Source: Flavihumibacter sp. CACIAM 22H1
Lineage (GTDB): Bacteria > Bacteroidota > Bacteroidia > Chitinophagales > Chitinophagaceae
Assembly (NCBI RefSeq): GCF_001601815.1
Contig: NZ_LUKG01000001.1
Location: 56,239-116,939 of the forward strand
Direction: 5' to 3'
Length of the DNA stretch: 60,701 nt
The notes below the pieces were generated by a model. The model ran no database searches. It saw only the letters and a list, made by a program, of their open reading frames with translations, and had not been told where the DNA came from. Positions 1-8,328 of the stretch are shown here, in pieces. Positions within the stretch are counted from its first letter, which is position 1; the number at the start of each line of letters is the position of its first letter. A program made the position numbers and the translations under genes.

Positions 1-274
1 CGGGTGGGCCGGACGATGTTTCGTTGGAAACAGTGGAAGCGGTTCCTTCAATTGCCCGTTTCAGGCGATCCAGTTCCTGGCCCCGCTCTTCTGCCTGCAG
101 GATACCAAACAAAGCCAGCAAAAAGGTTTTGGCTTCTTCAAGTTTGCCGTATTCATCCGGATAAGCAGCAAGATAGTTTGCCCAGTAAGCCTTATCAGCT
201 TCCGTTGGGCGAGTGCAGAAGCGGATAAAATCAGCATCTTCCAGTAATTCCTGCCTGGTCTTTTTTTCCATCAT
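1..274 (-). CDS. FecR-family anti-sigma factor, N-terminal part (partial)
   Basis: The reverse strand opens at tandem ATG codons (274/271) and stays open to the left edge. The translation (EELLEDADFIRFC-type start, then TEADKAYWANYLAAYPDEYGKLEEAK) matches the N-terminus of the FecR protein at 43314-44465, which has the same layout of a short acidic helix, a W-containing helix and an EEAK segment. FecR proteins are inner-membrane anti-sigma regulators that pass the signal from a TonB-dependent transducer to an ECF sigma factor. The gene lies 63 bp downstream of the sigma gene at 338-928, as expected for a fecI-fecR pair. Only about 90 residues are visible, so the membrane segment, FecR domain and DUF4974 tail lie outside the window. 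The cognate SusC is presumably further left (inference). Confidence 0.8.
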   Translation of the reverse strand, partial: MMEKKTRQELLEDADFIRFCTRPTEADKAYWANYLAAYPDEYGKLEEAKTFLLALFGILQAEERGQELDRLKRAIEGTASTVSNETSSGPP

Positions 275-337
275 ACGGGTGACTTGTACCTGTATGACGG
301 AGTACCCCTGAAAATCTACCTGCTTTTTTTAGAAAAA

Positions 338-928
338 TTACAGTTGCAGTAAAAAGAACTGCAGCAGCAGCAGGGAAATGCCTCCTTTGGCCAGTTGGGG
401 ATATTGCTCCAGTGATGCTTTCAGCTGTTTCAGGCCGATCGACAAATAATTGTAAGTACTTTGTGCCGACCAGCCTGTTTCCTGTTGTATAGCAGTGGCT
501 GACAGGCCCTTATAGTACTTTAGAAAAAGAGCTTTTTTGCAACGATCCGGAAGTTGCTGATAGGCTTTCTGCAATAGATCACGGATTTCATTCATCTGTT
601 CTTTATCGATCAGGTTGGATTCTGGTGAGGGCATTAAGGTAAGCGGATGGTTCATCCAGTTATCGTGTAGCGAAAACCGGGCAGACTCCCGATAGAAATC
701 AATAATTTTTCGTTTGTAGGAGGTAACGATGTAGGAGATGGGATTGGTGACCTTATCGAGCGCAATCTTCTTTTCATAAAAGGAAAGAAACAGTTCGTGG
801 ATCAGGTCTTTCTGAATGGCTTCATCGAGGCGGCGCATTCTACCTATTCCGAGTAGCTGATCATAGATCTCTTCGAAAATCCGGTAAAGTGGTTCGCAAT
901 CGTAGGGTGGCCTGAAATCCTCGTTCAT
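338..928 (-). CDS. ECF (FecI-type) RNA polymerase sigma factor
   Basis: A 196-residue ECF sigma factor that would direct RNA polymerase to the promoter of a linked TonB-dependent transporter. Region 2 is seen around residues 35-80 (ELFLSFYEKK, then SYIVTSYKRKIIDFYR). Region 4 is seen around residues 112-170 (YQQLPDRCKKALFLKYYKGLSATAIQQETGWS, SAQSTYNYLSIGLKQLK), a typical sigma-70 r4 helix-turn-helix. The sigma factor at 44530-45114 is a paralogue with the same architecture. The last ~15 residues are strongly hydrophobic (ISLLLLQFFLLQL), which is odd for a soluble sigma factor and is also seen in the paralogue. It sits just upstream of a FecR gene on the same strand, so the pair is probably co-transcribed. 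Confidence 0.9.
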   Translation of the reverse strand: MNEDFRPPYDCEPLYRIFEEIYDQLLGIGRMRRLDEAIQKDLIHELFLSFYEKKIALDKVTNPISYIVTSYKRKIIDFYRESARFSLHDNWMNHPLTLMPSPESNLIDKEQMNEIRDLLQKAYQQLPDRCKKALFLKYYKGLSATAIQQETGWSAQSTYNYLSIGLKQLKASLEQYPQLAKGGISLLLLQFFLLQL

Positions 929-1072
929 GGCAGTTATTTTTGGTGTCCATCGGGTTATTAGCAGTAACCGTTCTTTGAATATATCAAGAACCTTTTAAAA
1001 AGCTTTATGCAATCGTTTGATCTAAAAACTATTGAATTAATCCTTCATTTTAGTAACCGATAAGCTCAGCCA

Positions 1073-2536
1073 ATGAAACCATTTTTGTTTGCCGTAGTAT
1101 GGCCGGTTGTATTTTTTTCTATGCAGGCCTGTACCACATCCGCCAGCCGGCGTCCGGAGCAGAAGAAGCAGCCATTGCCCAATATTATTTATATCTATGC
1201 CGATGATCTGGGCTATGGAGAACTGGGTTGTTATGGCCAGACAAAAATTAAAACGCCGCATCTCGACCAGATGGCAGCTGAAGGCATGCGTTTTACCCAA
1301 CATTATACATCTACGCCGGTATGCGCTCCTGCGCGGGCCATGTTGTTGACAGGGTTACATGGGGGGCATTCCACCATTCGGGGAAATGTTGAATTAGGTG
1401 GATTTCCGGATTCAGCGGAACGCGGACAGGCGCCTTTGCATTCGAAGGCAGTAACGATCGCAGACCTGCTAAAGAAAAAAGGATACGGAACCGGAATTAT
1501 CGGCAAATGGGGATTGGGTATGGCAAATACGGAGGGCTCGCCCAATTTGCATGGATTCGATTACAGTTATGGCTATCTCGACCAAAAGCAGGCACATAAT
1601 TACTATCCCACGCATTTGTGGGAAAATGGAAGATGGGATAGTTTGCACCAGCCTTTTATTGATGTGCATCGCAGGCTTGATCCGGCAACGGCAACTGCCG
1701 CCGATTTCGATTATTTCAAAGGAACGACATATGCACCGGATAAAATGACGGAGAAAGCGGAGCAGTTTATCCGCAACCGGAAAGAGCAACCCTTTTTTTT
1801 ATACCTGCCGTATACCATTCCGCATGCTTCCCTGCAGGTTCCGGATGCCTGGGTGGATATGTACCGGGGCCAGTTCAATGAGCAACCCTATTATGGCCAA
1901 CAGGGCTATGCGGCCAGCAGGTATCCTTTGTCGACGTATGCGGGTATGATTAGTTACCTGGATGCACAGGTGGGAAAGATCATGGCCTTACTAAAGGAAC
2001 TGGGTCTGGATGAAAACACTCTTTTATTTTTCAGCAGCGATAATGGTGCAACATTTAATGGCGGTGTGGATGCTGCTTTTTTCAATAGTGCGGCCGGTTT
2101 AAGGGGATTAAAAATGGATTTATACGAGGGAGGGATCCGGATGCCTTTTCTTGCCCGTTGGCCTGGTAAGATAAAAGCGGGTGAGGTCAGCGGATTGGTA
2201 TCAGCGCAGTATGACCTAATGGCTACGCTGGCTGAATTGACGGGGGTGGAAGCACCTCCGAATGACGGGGTATCTTTTTTGCCAACCTTACTGGGAAAAC
2301 CGGAGCGGCAGCCGACACGGGATTTTCTATATTTTGAATATCCGGAAAAAGGCGGGCAGCGGGCGATTCGGATGGGTAACTGGAAGGCGGTTAAAACTGG
2401 TTTGAAGAAGGATCCTTCTGCTCCCTGGCAATTATACGATTTATCGGAGGATCCTTATGAGACCAGGGATCTGTCTTTGCGGCACCCGGAAATACTCCGG
2501 CAGTTGGATGGAATAGTGGCGAAGGAATTGCGTTAG
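1073..2536 (+). CDS. S1-family sulfatase (arylsulfatase A-like lipoprotein)
   Basis: A 487-residue secreted sulfatase that would remove sulfate esters from glycans. The N-terminus is a signal peptide ending in a lipobox-like SMQAC (Cys20), so the protein is probably a lipoprotein. The alkaline-phosphatase-like fold is indicated by NIIYIYADDLGYGELGCYG (residues ~37-55, metal-binding Asp pair). The CAPAR sequence at residues 84-88 is the C-x-P-x-R signature in which Cys84 is matured to formylglycine. FFSSDNGA further on supplies more metal ligands. The length is normal for S1 sulfatases. No maturase gene (anaerobic sulfatase-maturating enzyme or FGE) is in the window. It is monocistronic, convergent with the FAD oxidoreductase, and a palindromic repeat fills the gap. 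The substrate cannot be read from sequence. Confidence 0.93.
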   Translation: MKPFLFAVVWPVVFFSMQACTTSASRRPEQKKQPLPNIIYIYADDLGYGELGCYGQTKIKTPHLDQMAAEGMRFTQHYTSTPVCAPARAMLLTGLHGGHSTIRGNVELGGFPDSAERGQAPLHSKAVTIADLLKKKGYGTGIIGKWGLGMANTEGSPNLHGFDYSYGYLDQKQAHNYYPTHLWENGRWDSLHQPFIDVHRRLDPATATAADFDYFKGTTYAPDKMTEKAEQFIRNRKEQPFFLYLPYTIPHASLQVPDAWVDMYRGQFNEQPYYGQQGYAASRYPLSTYAGMISYLDAQVGKIMALLKELGLDENTLLFFSSDNGATFNGGVDAAFFNSAAGLRGLKMDLYEGGIRMPFLARWPGKIKAGEVSGLVSAQYDLMATLAELTGVEAPPNDGVSFLPTLLGKPERQPTRDFLYFEYPEKGGQRAIRMGNWKAVKTGLKKDPSAPWQLYDLSEDPYETRDLSLRHPEILRQLDGIVAKELR

Positions 2537-2542
2537 GTGGTT

Positions 2543-2580
2543 AGGTGTCAGACAGGTGTTAGAACATGTATCTGACACCT
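2543..2580. repeat. Palindromic repeat, copy A
   Basis: Arms AGGTGTCAGA (2543-2552) and TCTGACACCT (2571-2580) enclose CAGGTGTTAGAACATGTA. It lies between the convergent sulfatase and FAD oxidoreductase genes, and the TAG stop of the latter (2579-2581) uses its last bases. Compared with copy F it appears to have lost about 13 bases from the second half. It could act as a bidirectional terminator here. Confidence 0.8.
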
Positions 2581-3802
2581 AACCGCTTTTCTTTTTTGAC
2601 CGGGCTGCCGCGCATTGTTGCAGCCAGCTTTCAGCACCGGCGTCTAATGATCCAAAACGGTCGGGACGAAATACAGCGATCTCCTCCCCAGCCACACTCC
2701 CTGACAACAAAGCGGTCATCAATTGCCCTAACCCGCCAGATAAAGCGATCCCGGCCCCGCAATCCCCACCTGCAACGAACAGATTATCCAATCCCGAACA
2801 AGCACCTGCCGTAATACATGCATCCGGCGAATAGCCAGAAAACCCTGCCATATAGGACTTGATCCCCACATTGTATATTTCCGGATAAAACGGTTCCAAC
2901 AAGTGAATTACGTCCGCCAGTTCAGAGAAACCTTTATCGGCACTGTATAAAAAATCATTCATCTGCATGGGCAATTTACCCGGCGCTACGGCTATTGATT
3001 GTTGCTCGCGAATTCCAAATAACAAACAATTCCCTTCCGGCCTTAGGTATGCATTGGCAGAGGGGATCAATACAATCGGCGCATCTTGCTGCAGGCCGCG
3101 AACTGGTTCTGTTATCCAGAACTGGCTTCGGACAGGAGCATATGGAATTGCTGCACCGAATTGTTCTAAGAGCTGATTGCTCCAGACGCCTGCTGCCAAC
3201 ACCACCTGTTCAGCACGGATGCGATCATCTCCTGTAAGAACTGCAGTTACCCGCCCATTTTTAACCACCAGTTCGGTTACCCGGGTAGACTGCCGGAATG
3301 CTACTCCATTTTTCCTTGCAGTCCTGGCAAAAAAACTTCCCAACCGATAGGGATCGCAATAGGCTTCTTCTGGAAAATAGCCGATTTCAAGCGCTGCATC
3401 CAGTTTTAGCCAGGGAGTTTTTTCCAGTAATTGATCCGATGTCCATTTTTGGTAGGGTTCATCAAACCGATCGGCTATTTTATACATGCTTTCTAGTGCG
3501 TTGAGCGAGGCTGCATCGGTGGCCACCTGTGCCAATCCCACTTTTTTTATATCGAGCGAATCATCGAGTGCTGTTTCAAGTACCGGGATGATCCGGGCTG
3601 TTTCTTTTGCTAGGGGGATCAGGGCCTGATTTGATCGCACTTTCGTAAGCAGAGCGGCCGCCCTGCTGGTAGCGCCATTATTCAGTTCGTTTTGTTCAAG
3701 CACCAGTACGTTTTGACCGGGATTAGCGGTTGAGTAATAATAGGCAATAGCGCACCCCCAGATTCCTCCACCAATAATTAGTAAATCAATTTTTTGTTCC
3801 AT
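2579..3802 (-). CDS. FAD-dependent oxidoreductase (DAO / glycine oxidase-like family)
   Basis: A 407-residue flavoprotein of the D-amino-acid-oxidase (DAO, PF01266) superfamily. The N-terminal dinucleotide-binding motif IIGGGIWGCAIAYYYS (residues ~9-24) is followed by an acidic strand end (VLVLEQNEL) and a GATSRAAALL segment typical of DadA/ThiO/SoxB-type enzymes. A C-terminal VAGGDCGAGIALSGGLG segment matches the second FAD contact. Such enzymes oxidise amines or amino acids in the cytoplasm, and the substrate cannot be assigned. No signal peptide is seen. It is divergent from the Crp-like regulator, with copy B of the palindromic repeat between them, and convergent with the sulfatase. There is no evident link to sugar metabolism. 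Confidence 0.85.
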   Translation of the reverse strand: MEQKIDLLIIGGGIWGCAIAYYYSTANPGQNVLVLEQNELNNGATSRAAALLTKVRSNQALIPLAKETARIIPVLETALDDSLDIKKVGLAQVATDAASLNALESMYKIADRFDEPYQKWTSDQLLEKTPWLKLDAALEIGYFPEEAYCDPYRLGSFFARTARKNGVAFRQSTRVTELVVKNGRVTAVLTGDDRIRAEQVVLAAGVWSNQLLEQFGAAIPYAPVRSQFWITEPVRGLQQDAPIVLIPSANAYLRPEGNCLLFGIREQQSIAVAPGKLPMQMNDFLYSADKGFSELADVIHLLEPFYPEIYNVGIKSYMAGFSGYSPDACITAGACSGLDNLFVAGGDCGAGIALSGGLGQLMTALLSGSVAGEEIAVFRPDRFGSLDAGAESWLQQCAAARSKKKSG

Positions 3803-3903
3803 CTGCTATGCATTTAGTCGAATACCTTAGGTTGATTCGAAATAGCTACTGTTTACCTTCTTTTTTATGTACTAGTTGGCGATGGCAATGATACGCATTT
3901 TTC

Positions 3904-3941
3904 AGGTGTCAGATAGGTGTTAGAACATGTATCTGACACCT
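3904..3941. repeat. Palindromic repeat, copy B
   Basis: Arms AGGTGTCAGAT (3904-3914) and ATCTGACACCT (3931-3941) are perfect 11-bp complements, separated by AGGTGTTAGAACATGT. It lies between divergent genes, just upstream of the Crp-like regulator (start 3962), so a pure terminator role does not fit this copy. An operator or a REP-like element is equally possible. Confidence 0.8.
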
Positions 3942-3961
3942 TTCCGTACCTTCCATCCGCC

Positions 3962-4525
3962 ATGGAAAAACTCTTAACCTTTTTAAGAAAGCTGGGGCCA
4001 TTATCAGCTGAAGCTACCGATGCAATCGCTGCGATCTCCCGCCCGGTAAACATTTCCAGATACAAAAATCTGCAGCAGATCGGACAAACCTGCCAAACTA
4101 TTTATTTTCTGGAACAAGGTATTGCTCGCATTTATTACTATAAAAACGACATTGATATAACAGAAGGGTTCTATTTTGAGCAGAGTATTATTGTAAGAGC
4201 AGAAAGTCTTTTTACCGGAAAGCCAAGTCGTAAAGCAATTCAGGTGCTGGAAGATTCAGTGCTTACTGCCATTGATTCGTCCAAATTCTTTGCCCTGTTT
4301 AATACCTATCCGCCCATTGAACGGATCTTTCGAAAGATAATTGAAACTGCTTACGTCGAAACCATTAACCGAATGGAAAGTATCCAGTTTAATACTGCAG
4401 AAGAACGATACCAATCACTTATCAAGTCCAACCCGCATCTCCTTAAAAAAGTACCGCTCAAATACATCGCATCTTATCTTGGCATTACGCAGGTAAGCCT
4501 GAGCAGAATCCGTGCAAATCAGTAA
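3962..4525 (+). CDS. Crp/Fnr-family transcriptional regulator
   Basis: A 187-residue regulator with an N-terminal cyclic-nucleotide-binding-like beta-roll (about residues 30-115, including a QTIYFLEQGIARIYYY core) and a C-terminal winged helix with the recognition segment YIASYLGITQVSLSRIR. This is the common Bacteroidota Crp-like form. The start ATGGAAAAACTC at 3962 is chosen because an upstream in-frame ATG (3917) lies inside the palindromic repeat and would add 15 unrelated residues. It precedes the MFS transporter on the same strand by ~150 bp and may control it (inference). The effector is unknown; the cNMP-binding arginine/serine pair is not obvious. Confidence 0.85.
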   Translation: MEKLLTFLRKLGPLSAEATDAIAAISRPVNISRYKNLQQIGQTCQTIYFLEQGIARIYYYKNDIDITEGFYFEQSIIVRAESLFTGKPSRKAIQVLEDSVLTAIDSSKFFALFNTYPPIERIFRKIIETAYVETINRMESIQFNTAEERYQSLIKSNPHLLKKVPLKYIASYLGITQVSLSRIRANQ

Positions 4526-4655
4526 TTATTTATCATAAGATAAATTAAAGCCTGCCATCCCGGCTCATTTTTGCAGGGGATTAGTTCCCTGTTAAAAGAT
4601 TCTACCCACCGAAGGAAGTCAAGCAGGAACATATCCCTAACAGAGCTCTAACGCT

Positions 4656-4679
4656 ATCCTAACACCTGTCTGACGTCTA
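4656..4679. repeat. Palindromic repeat, half copy C
   Basis: Only one arm of the family is present (CTAACACCTGTCTGACGTCT), ending immediately at the ATG (4679) of the MFS gene. The sequence just before it (AGAGCTCTAACGCTATC) does not form the opposite arm. The element therefore occupies the position expected for the ribosome-binding site of that gene. Confidence 0.65.
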
Positions 4680-5875
4680 TGAAGGAAAACTGGAAACAAT
4701 TTACCCTGCTGGTAATCGTAAATGCCTTTGTTGGTGGGATGATCGGTCTTGAACGCTCCATTCTGCCCGCATTAGCGGAAAATATTTTTCATATTGCTGC
4801 AAAAACCGCCATACTTTCCTTTATCCTCGTATTTGGCCTGGTTAAAGCATTTGCTAATTATTTTACCGGTGCACTCGCTAATCAACTTGGTAGAAGAAAC
4901 CTGTTAATTGCCGGATGGGCTATCGGTCTGCCCGTTCCCTTTCTCCTGATTTATGCACCGAACTGGAACTGGATTATTGCGGCAAATATTTTACTCGGTA
5001 TCAACCAGGGCTTAACCTGGAGCAGTACCGTTGTGATGAAAATAGATCTGGTCGGTGAGAAAAACCGCGGATTAGCAATGGGTCTTAATGAATTTTCAGG
5101 GTATCTCGCCATTGCTCTGGTAGCGTTTCTTACCGGATGGCTTGCCGGAAACTATGGTATCCGTCCGGTTCCGTTTTATACAGGTATTTTCCTGGTCATC
5201 GCCGGCTTATTCACCAGTATTTTTCTTATCAGGGAAAGTTCTCCTCATATTCAAAAAGAAGTAGCTACCAGCAGGGTTCCGCTAAGAAAAAACCTTTTCA
5301 GGGAAACCACCTGGTCGGATCCTAATCTCGGTGCAGTAACCCAGGCGGGACTAATCAATAATCTTAATGATGGTATGGCATGGGGATTGTTTCCGCTCTT
5401 ATTGGCTTCCAAAGGATTTGACATGGGTAAAATTGGGTTAATCATGGCCATTTACCCGGCTGTTTGGGGCATTGCACAATTATTTACCGGTTACCTGGCA
5501 GATCTGTACAGCAAGAAAAACATTCTTTACGCCGGAATGCTGGTGCAGGCTTTGGCACTATTTCTTTTTCCGTTGGCAGATACCCTGGTGGCGTTTATTG
5601 CATTATCTGTTCTATTGGGGCTTGGCACCGCGATGGTATACCCGAGTTTCCTGGCTACTATTGCTGATTATACCCACCCACATGATCGTGCGAAAAGTTT
5701 GGGCATATTCCGGTTCTGGCGTGATCTCGGGTATGCGATCGGAGCCCTTCTTACAGGTGTACTGGCTGATCGTTTTAGTATTGCCATTTCTATCTACGCA
5801 GTTGCGGGCCTCACCCTTTTTTCGGCATTACTGATCCTCTTCCGGATGACACGTCAGACAGGTGTTAGTACTTAA
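4679..5875 (+). CDS. MFS transporter
   Basis: A 398-residue major facilitator protein with about 12 hydrophobic segments and a short cytoplasmic N-terminus. The loop GALANQLGRRNLLIAGW (between TM2 and TM3, ~65-82) is the MFS motif-A region, and a related GYLADLYSKKNILYAG repeat appears in the second half. The substrate is unknown; proteins of this type are annotated in many Bacteroidota as drug or sugar permeases. The start codon directly abuts a half palindromic repeat. The C-terminus (MTRQTGVST) is encoded by palindromic repeat copy D, and the stop overlaps the convergent GH3 gene by 11 bp. Confidence 0.85.
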   Translation: MKENWKQFTLLVIVNAFVGGMIGLERSILPALAENIFHIAAKTAILSFILVFGLVKAFANYFTGALANQLGRRNLLIAGWAIGLPVPFLLIYAPNWNWIIAANILLGINQGLTWSSTVVMKIDLVGEKNRGLAMGLNEFSGYLAIALVAFLTGWLAGNYGIRPVPFYTGIFLVIAGLFTSIFLIRESSPHIQKEVATSRVPLRKNLFRETTWSDPNLGAVTQAGLINNLNDGMAWGLFPLLLASKGFDMGKIGLIMAIYPAVWGIAQLFTGYLADLYSKKNILYAGMLVQALALFLFPLADTLVAFIALSVLLGLGTAMVYPSFLATIADYTHPHDRAKSLGIFRFWRDLGYAIGALLTGVLADRFSIAISIYAVAGLTLFSALLILFRMTRQTGVST

Positions 5876-5899
5876 CACCAACACCTGTCTGACGCCTAA
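5851..5899. repeat. Palindromic repeat, copy D, overlapping two gene ends
   Basis: Arms CGTCAGACAGGTGTT and AACACCTGTCTGACG are perfect complements around AGTACTTAACACC. The element covers the last codons of both the MFS gene (+, stop 5873-5875) and the GH3 gene (-, stop 5865-5867). Because it is palindromic, both proteins end in the same encoded residues RQTGV followed by a few others. Confidence 0.85.
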
Positions 5900-8237
5900 C
5901 ATGAAACCTGCCCTTCAGCCGTATATCCGCAGAAGATGCACCAATCTGAACCGCAAAATCACCCGGCTCAACTACGGGCTTCAGGTCTCTGCCAATGATC
6001 AACAGGTCTGCTTCTGTAACCCGAAAGCTTATCCTGCGCTGTTCTCCGCCAGCAAGTTTTACCCGCTGAAACTGTTTCAGTTGCTTAATGGGCTGCACCA
6101 CCGAAGCCAGCTCGTCCCGCAGGTATAGTTGTACAACTTCCTCGCCGGCAATATTGCTGGTGTTCTGGAGACTAAAACTGATTTCGAACAACAACTCGCC
6201 TATCGGCTTCACCACCAAATCACTGTATTGAAAATTGCTATAGCTCAACCCATATCCGAAGGAATAAAGCGGCGTTGCTGAAAGTTCTACATAATCATGC
6301 CCCCTGGGGTTTTTCTTGTTGTAATACACCGGAATCTGACCCACCTCCCGCGGAACGGAAATAGGCAGTTTGCCAGAGGGGTTTACAGCACCGGTCAGAA
6401 TATCAGCCAGTGCATTTCCACCTTCCTGTCCCGGGTACCAGGCACAAAGCAGGGCATCTGCCTCAGCAGCGGCCCAATTCATTTCCAGTGGTCTTCCCTG
6501 GATATACACCACTACCAGGGGTGTTCCCGTAGCTTTGATGGCTTTCAGCAAATCCAGCTGTTTTCCCAATAACTGAAGCGTGGCACGATCAAACCCTTCT
6601 CCACTTTCCATATCCTGCACCGATTTAGTATCTGTAACAGCGGCACCGGTTTCGATATAGGTGGTTTTAAAATCACGGGCACTTGAGCCGCCCACCACCA
6701 CAATGGCCACTTCTGCGTTTTTTGCAGCCCGCACTGCAGCCGCTAATTCAGTGGTAGTGCTATCACGAATGGCCACTCCTTTTACATAACTTACTTCTGC
6801 CTGTGGAAATGCCTGTTTGATTCCCATATAGGGAGTGCTGATCAGTCCATCTTCCTGCGGGGCAGTATAATCGCCTAACTGATTGTAGGGTGTATGCGCA
6901 TTTGGACCCAATACAGCTATTCGCTTAAGCGTAGCCGGTAGTGGAAGCAACTGCTGTTTATTTTCTAACAGGACAATAGACTGCTGCGCCAGCTCGCGGG
7001 CAATAGCCTTGCTTTCGGCAGTTCTTACCTCCGCTTTTGCTTTAGCGGGATCTGCATAAGGCTGTTCAAATAAACCCATTTCAAATTTCAGCCGAAGAAT
7101 TCTTGCCACCGCATCATCCAGTTGGCGAATACTTATTTTTCCTTCCTGCACCGATTGTTTTAAGGCGGCAAATCCACTTGCTCCCAGGTCCATGTCCACG
7201 CCGGCTTTGAGAGCCATTTCGCCCGATTCTTTCCGGTCTTTCGCCACCCGGTGACTTCCACTTAAACCATCAATGCTAAACAGATCAGATACGACAAAAC
7301 CTTTGAAGCCCCATTGGTTTTTCAATACGTGCTTATAAAGATATTCATTGGCTGTACAGGGAATTCCATCAATAGAATTATATGCTGTCATAATAGAAAG
7401 GGCACCCGCTTCCACCGCTTTTTTAAAGGGAGGAAGAAAATTTTCATGCAGCTCACGCTGGCCAATTAAAGTGGTATTTCCGTTATGGCCTCCTTCAGGA
7501 ATACCGTAGGCAATGAAATGTTTGAGCGTAGAAATCACACTGTAGGGTTTGTTCAGCACACCTCCGCCTCCACCTCTTACAGCTGCAGCACCAATGGCAG
7601 CAGTGAGTACAGGATCTTCGCCAAAACTTTCTTCCACTCTCGACCACCGGGGATCGCGCGACAAATCCATGACCGGTCCATAACTGATATGTGCACCCTG
7701 AAGGCGTATTTCTTTTGCCATAACACCGGCCGCTTTTTCAACCAGGGCAGGGTTCCAGGTGGATGCCATACCGATACCCGTAGGAAAAACTGTAGTGCCA
7801 ATAGCCATATGCCCGTGTGGCGACTCTTCCGCCAGGAAAACAGGAATTCCCAGTCGGGTTTTTTCCATCACATATTTTTGCAGGGCATTACCGGCAGCTG
7901 CAGCCAGTTCGGGATTAAGCCCCGTTTCCAATGTTTTTTTGGTCCAGGGGTCGGCCCGGTAAACACCCCAGAATGCGCCCACATACTGGCTATCAATAAG
8001 TTTTTTGAAAGCGGTTGAATAAGTAACGGAATTGCCTTTTTTTTCCCACATCTCCCAACCCATGGGGCATACTAATTGCCCTACTTTCTCGTCCAGGGTC
8101 ATTCGTTTCAGCAGATCAGCAGTTCGCTCAGCGGCGCTAAGTTTCGGGTTTTTATAAGCAGGGCTAATCTGTGCAAGGGCTACCGCCTGTGAAAGTGCGA
8201 TAACGGCAATACCGGAAATAAAATGTTGAATACGCAT
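5865..8237 (-). CDS. Glycoside hydrolase family 3 (beta-glucosidase-like)
   Basis: A 790-residue secreted GH3 enzyme that would act on beta-linked gluco- or xylo-oligosaccharides in the periplasm. The signal peptide covers residues 1-22 (ending ALAQ). The N-terminal TIM barrel contains LLKRMTLDEKVGQL and the FLAEESPHG, GPVMDLSRDPRWSRVEESFGEDP and TLKHFIAYG motifs. The nucleophile is expected at Asp318 in GFVVSDLFSIDGL. The C-terminal domain carries the alpha/beta sandwich and the fibronectin-III-like tail (PLYSFGYGLSYSNF, EEVVQLYLRD). The length is normal. The last residues RQTGVGVKY are encoded by the palindromic repeat and are not expected to be functional. It is divergent from the DUF2961 gene with a 91-bp intergenic region. 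Confidence 0.95.
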   Translation of the reverse strand: MRIQHFISGIAVIALSQAVALAQISPAYKNPKLSAAERTADLLKRMTLDEKVGQLVCPMGWEMWEKKGNSVTYSTAFKKLIDSQYVGAFWGVYRADPWTKKTLETGLNPELAAAAGNALQKYVMEKTRLGIPVFLAEESPHGHMAIGTTVFPTGIGMASTWNPALVEKAAGVMAKEIRLQGAHISYGPVMDLSRDPRWSRVEESFGEDPVLTAAIGAAAVRGGGGGVLNKPYSVISTLKHFIAYGIPEGGHNGNTTLIGQRELHENFLPPFKKAVEAGALSIMTAYNSIDGIPCTANEYLYKHVLKNQWGFKGFVVSDLFSIDGLSGSHRVAKDRKESGEMALKAGVDMDLGASGFAALKQSVQEGKISIRQLDDAVARILRLKFEMGLFEQPYADPAKAKAEVRTAESKAIARELAQQSIVLLENKQQLLPLPATLKRIAVLGPNAHTPYNQLGDYTAPQEDGLISTPYMGIKQAFPQAEVSYVKGVAIRDSTTTELAAAVRAAKNAEVAIVVVGGSSARDFKTTYIETGAAVTDTKSVQDMESGEGFDRATLQLLGKQLDLLKAIKATGTPLVVVYIQGRPLEMNWAAAEADALLCAWYPGQEGGNALADILTGAVNPSGKLPISVPREVGQIPVYYNKKNPRGHDYVELSATPLYSFGYGLSYSNFQYSDLVVKPIGELLFEISFSLQNTSNIAGEEVVQLYLRDELASVVQPIKQLKQFQRVKLAGGEQRRISFRVTEADLLIIGRDLKPVVEPGDFAVQIGASSADIRLKGRFHVRRQTGVGVKY

Positions 8238-8328
8238 GATTAAATCCCGAAGTTAGTCTTTATGCGCAATTCCCTACCGGTTTCGCATTATTCTATATAT
8301 TCATTACCGTTTTACCAAAAGGAGCAGG

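Noticed and set aside
4-228. Open frame of 74 codons on the plus strand at the left edge
   Set aside because: It is antisense to the clear FecR N-terminus on the minus strand and has no recognisable features.
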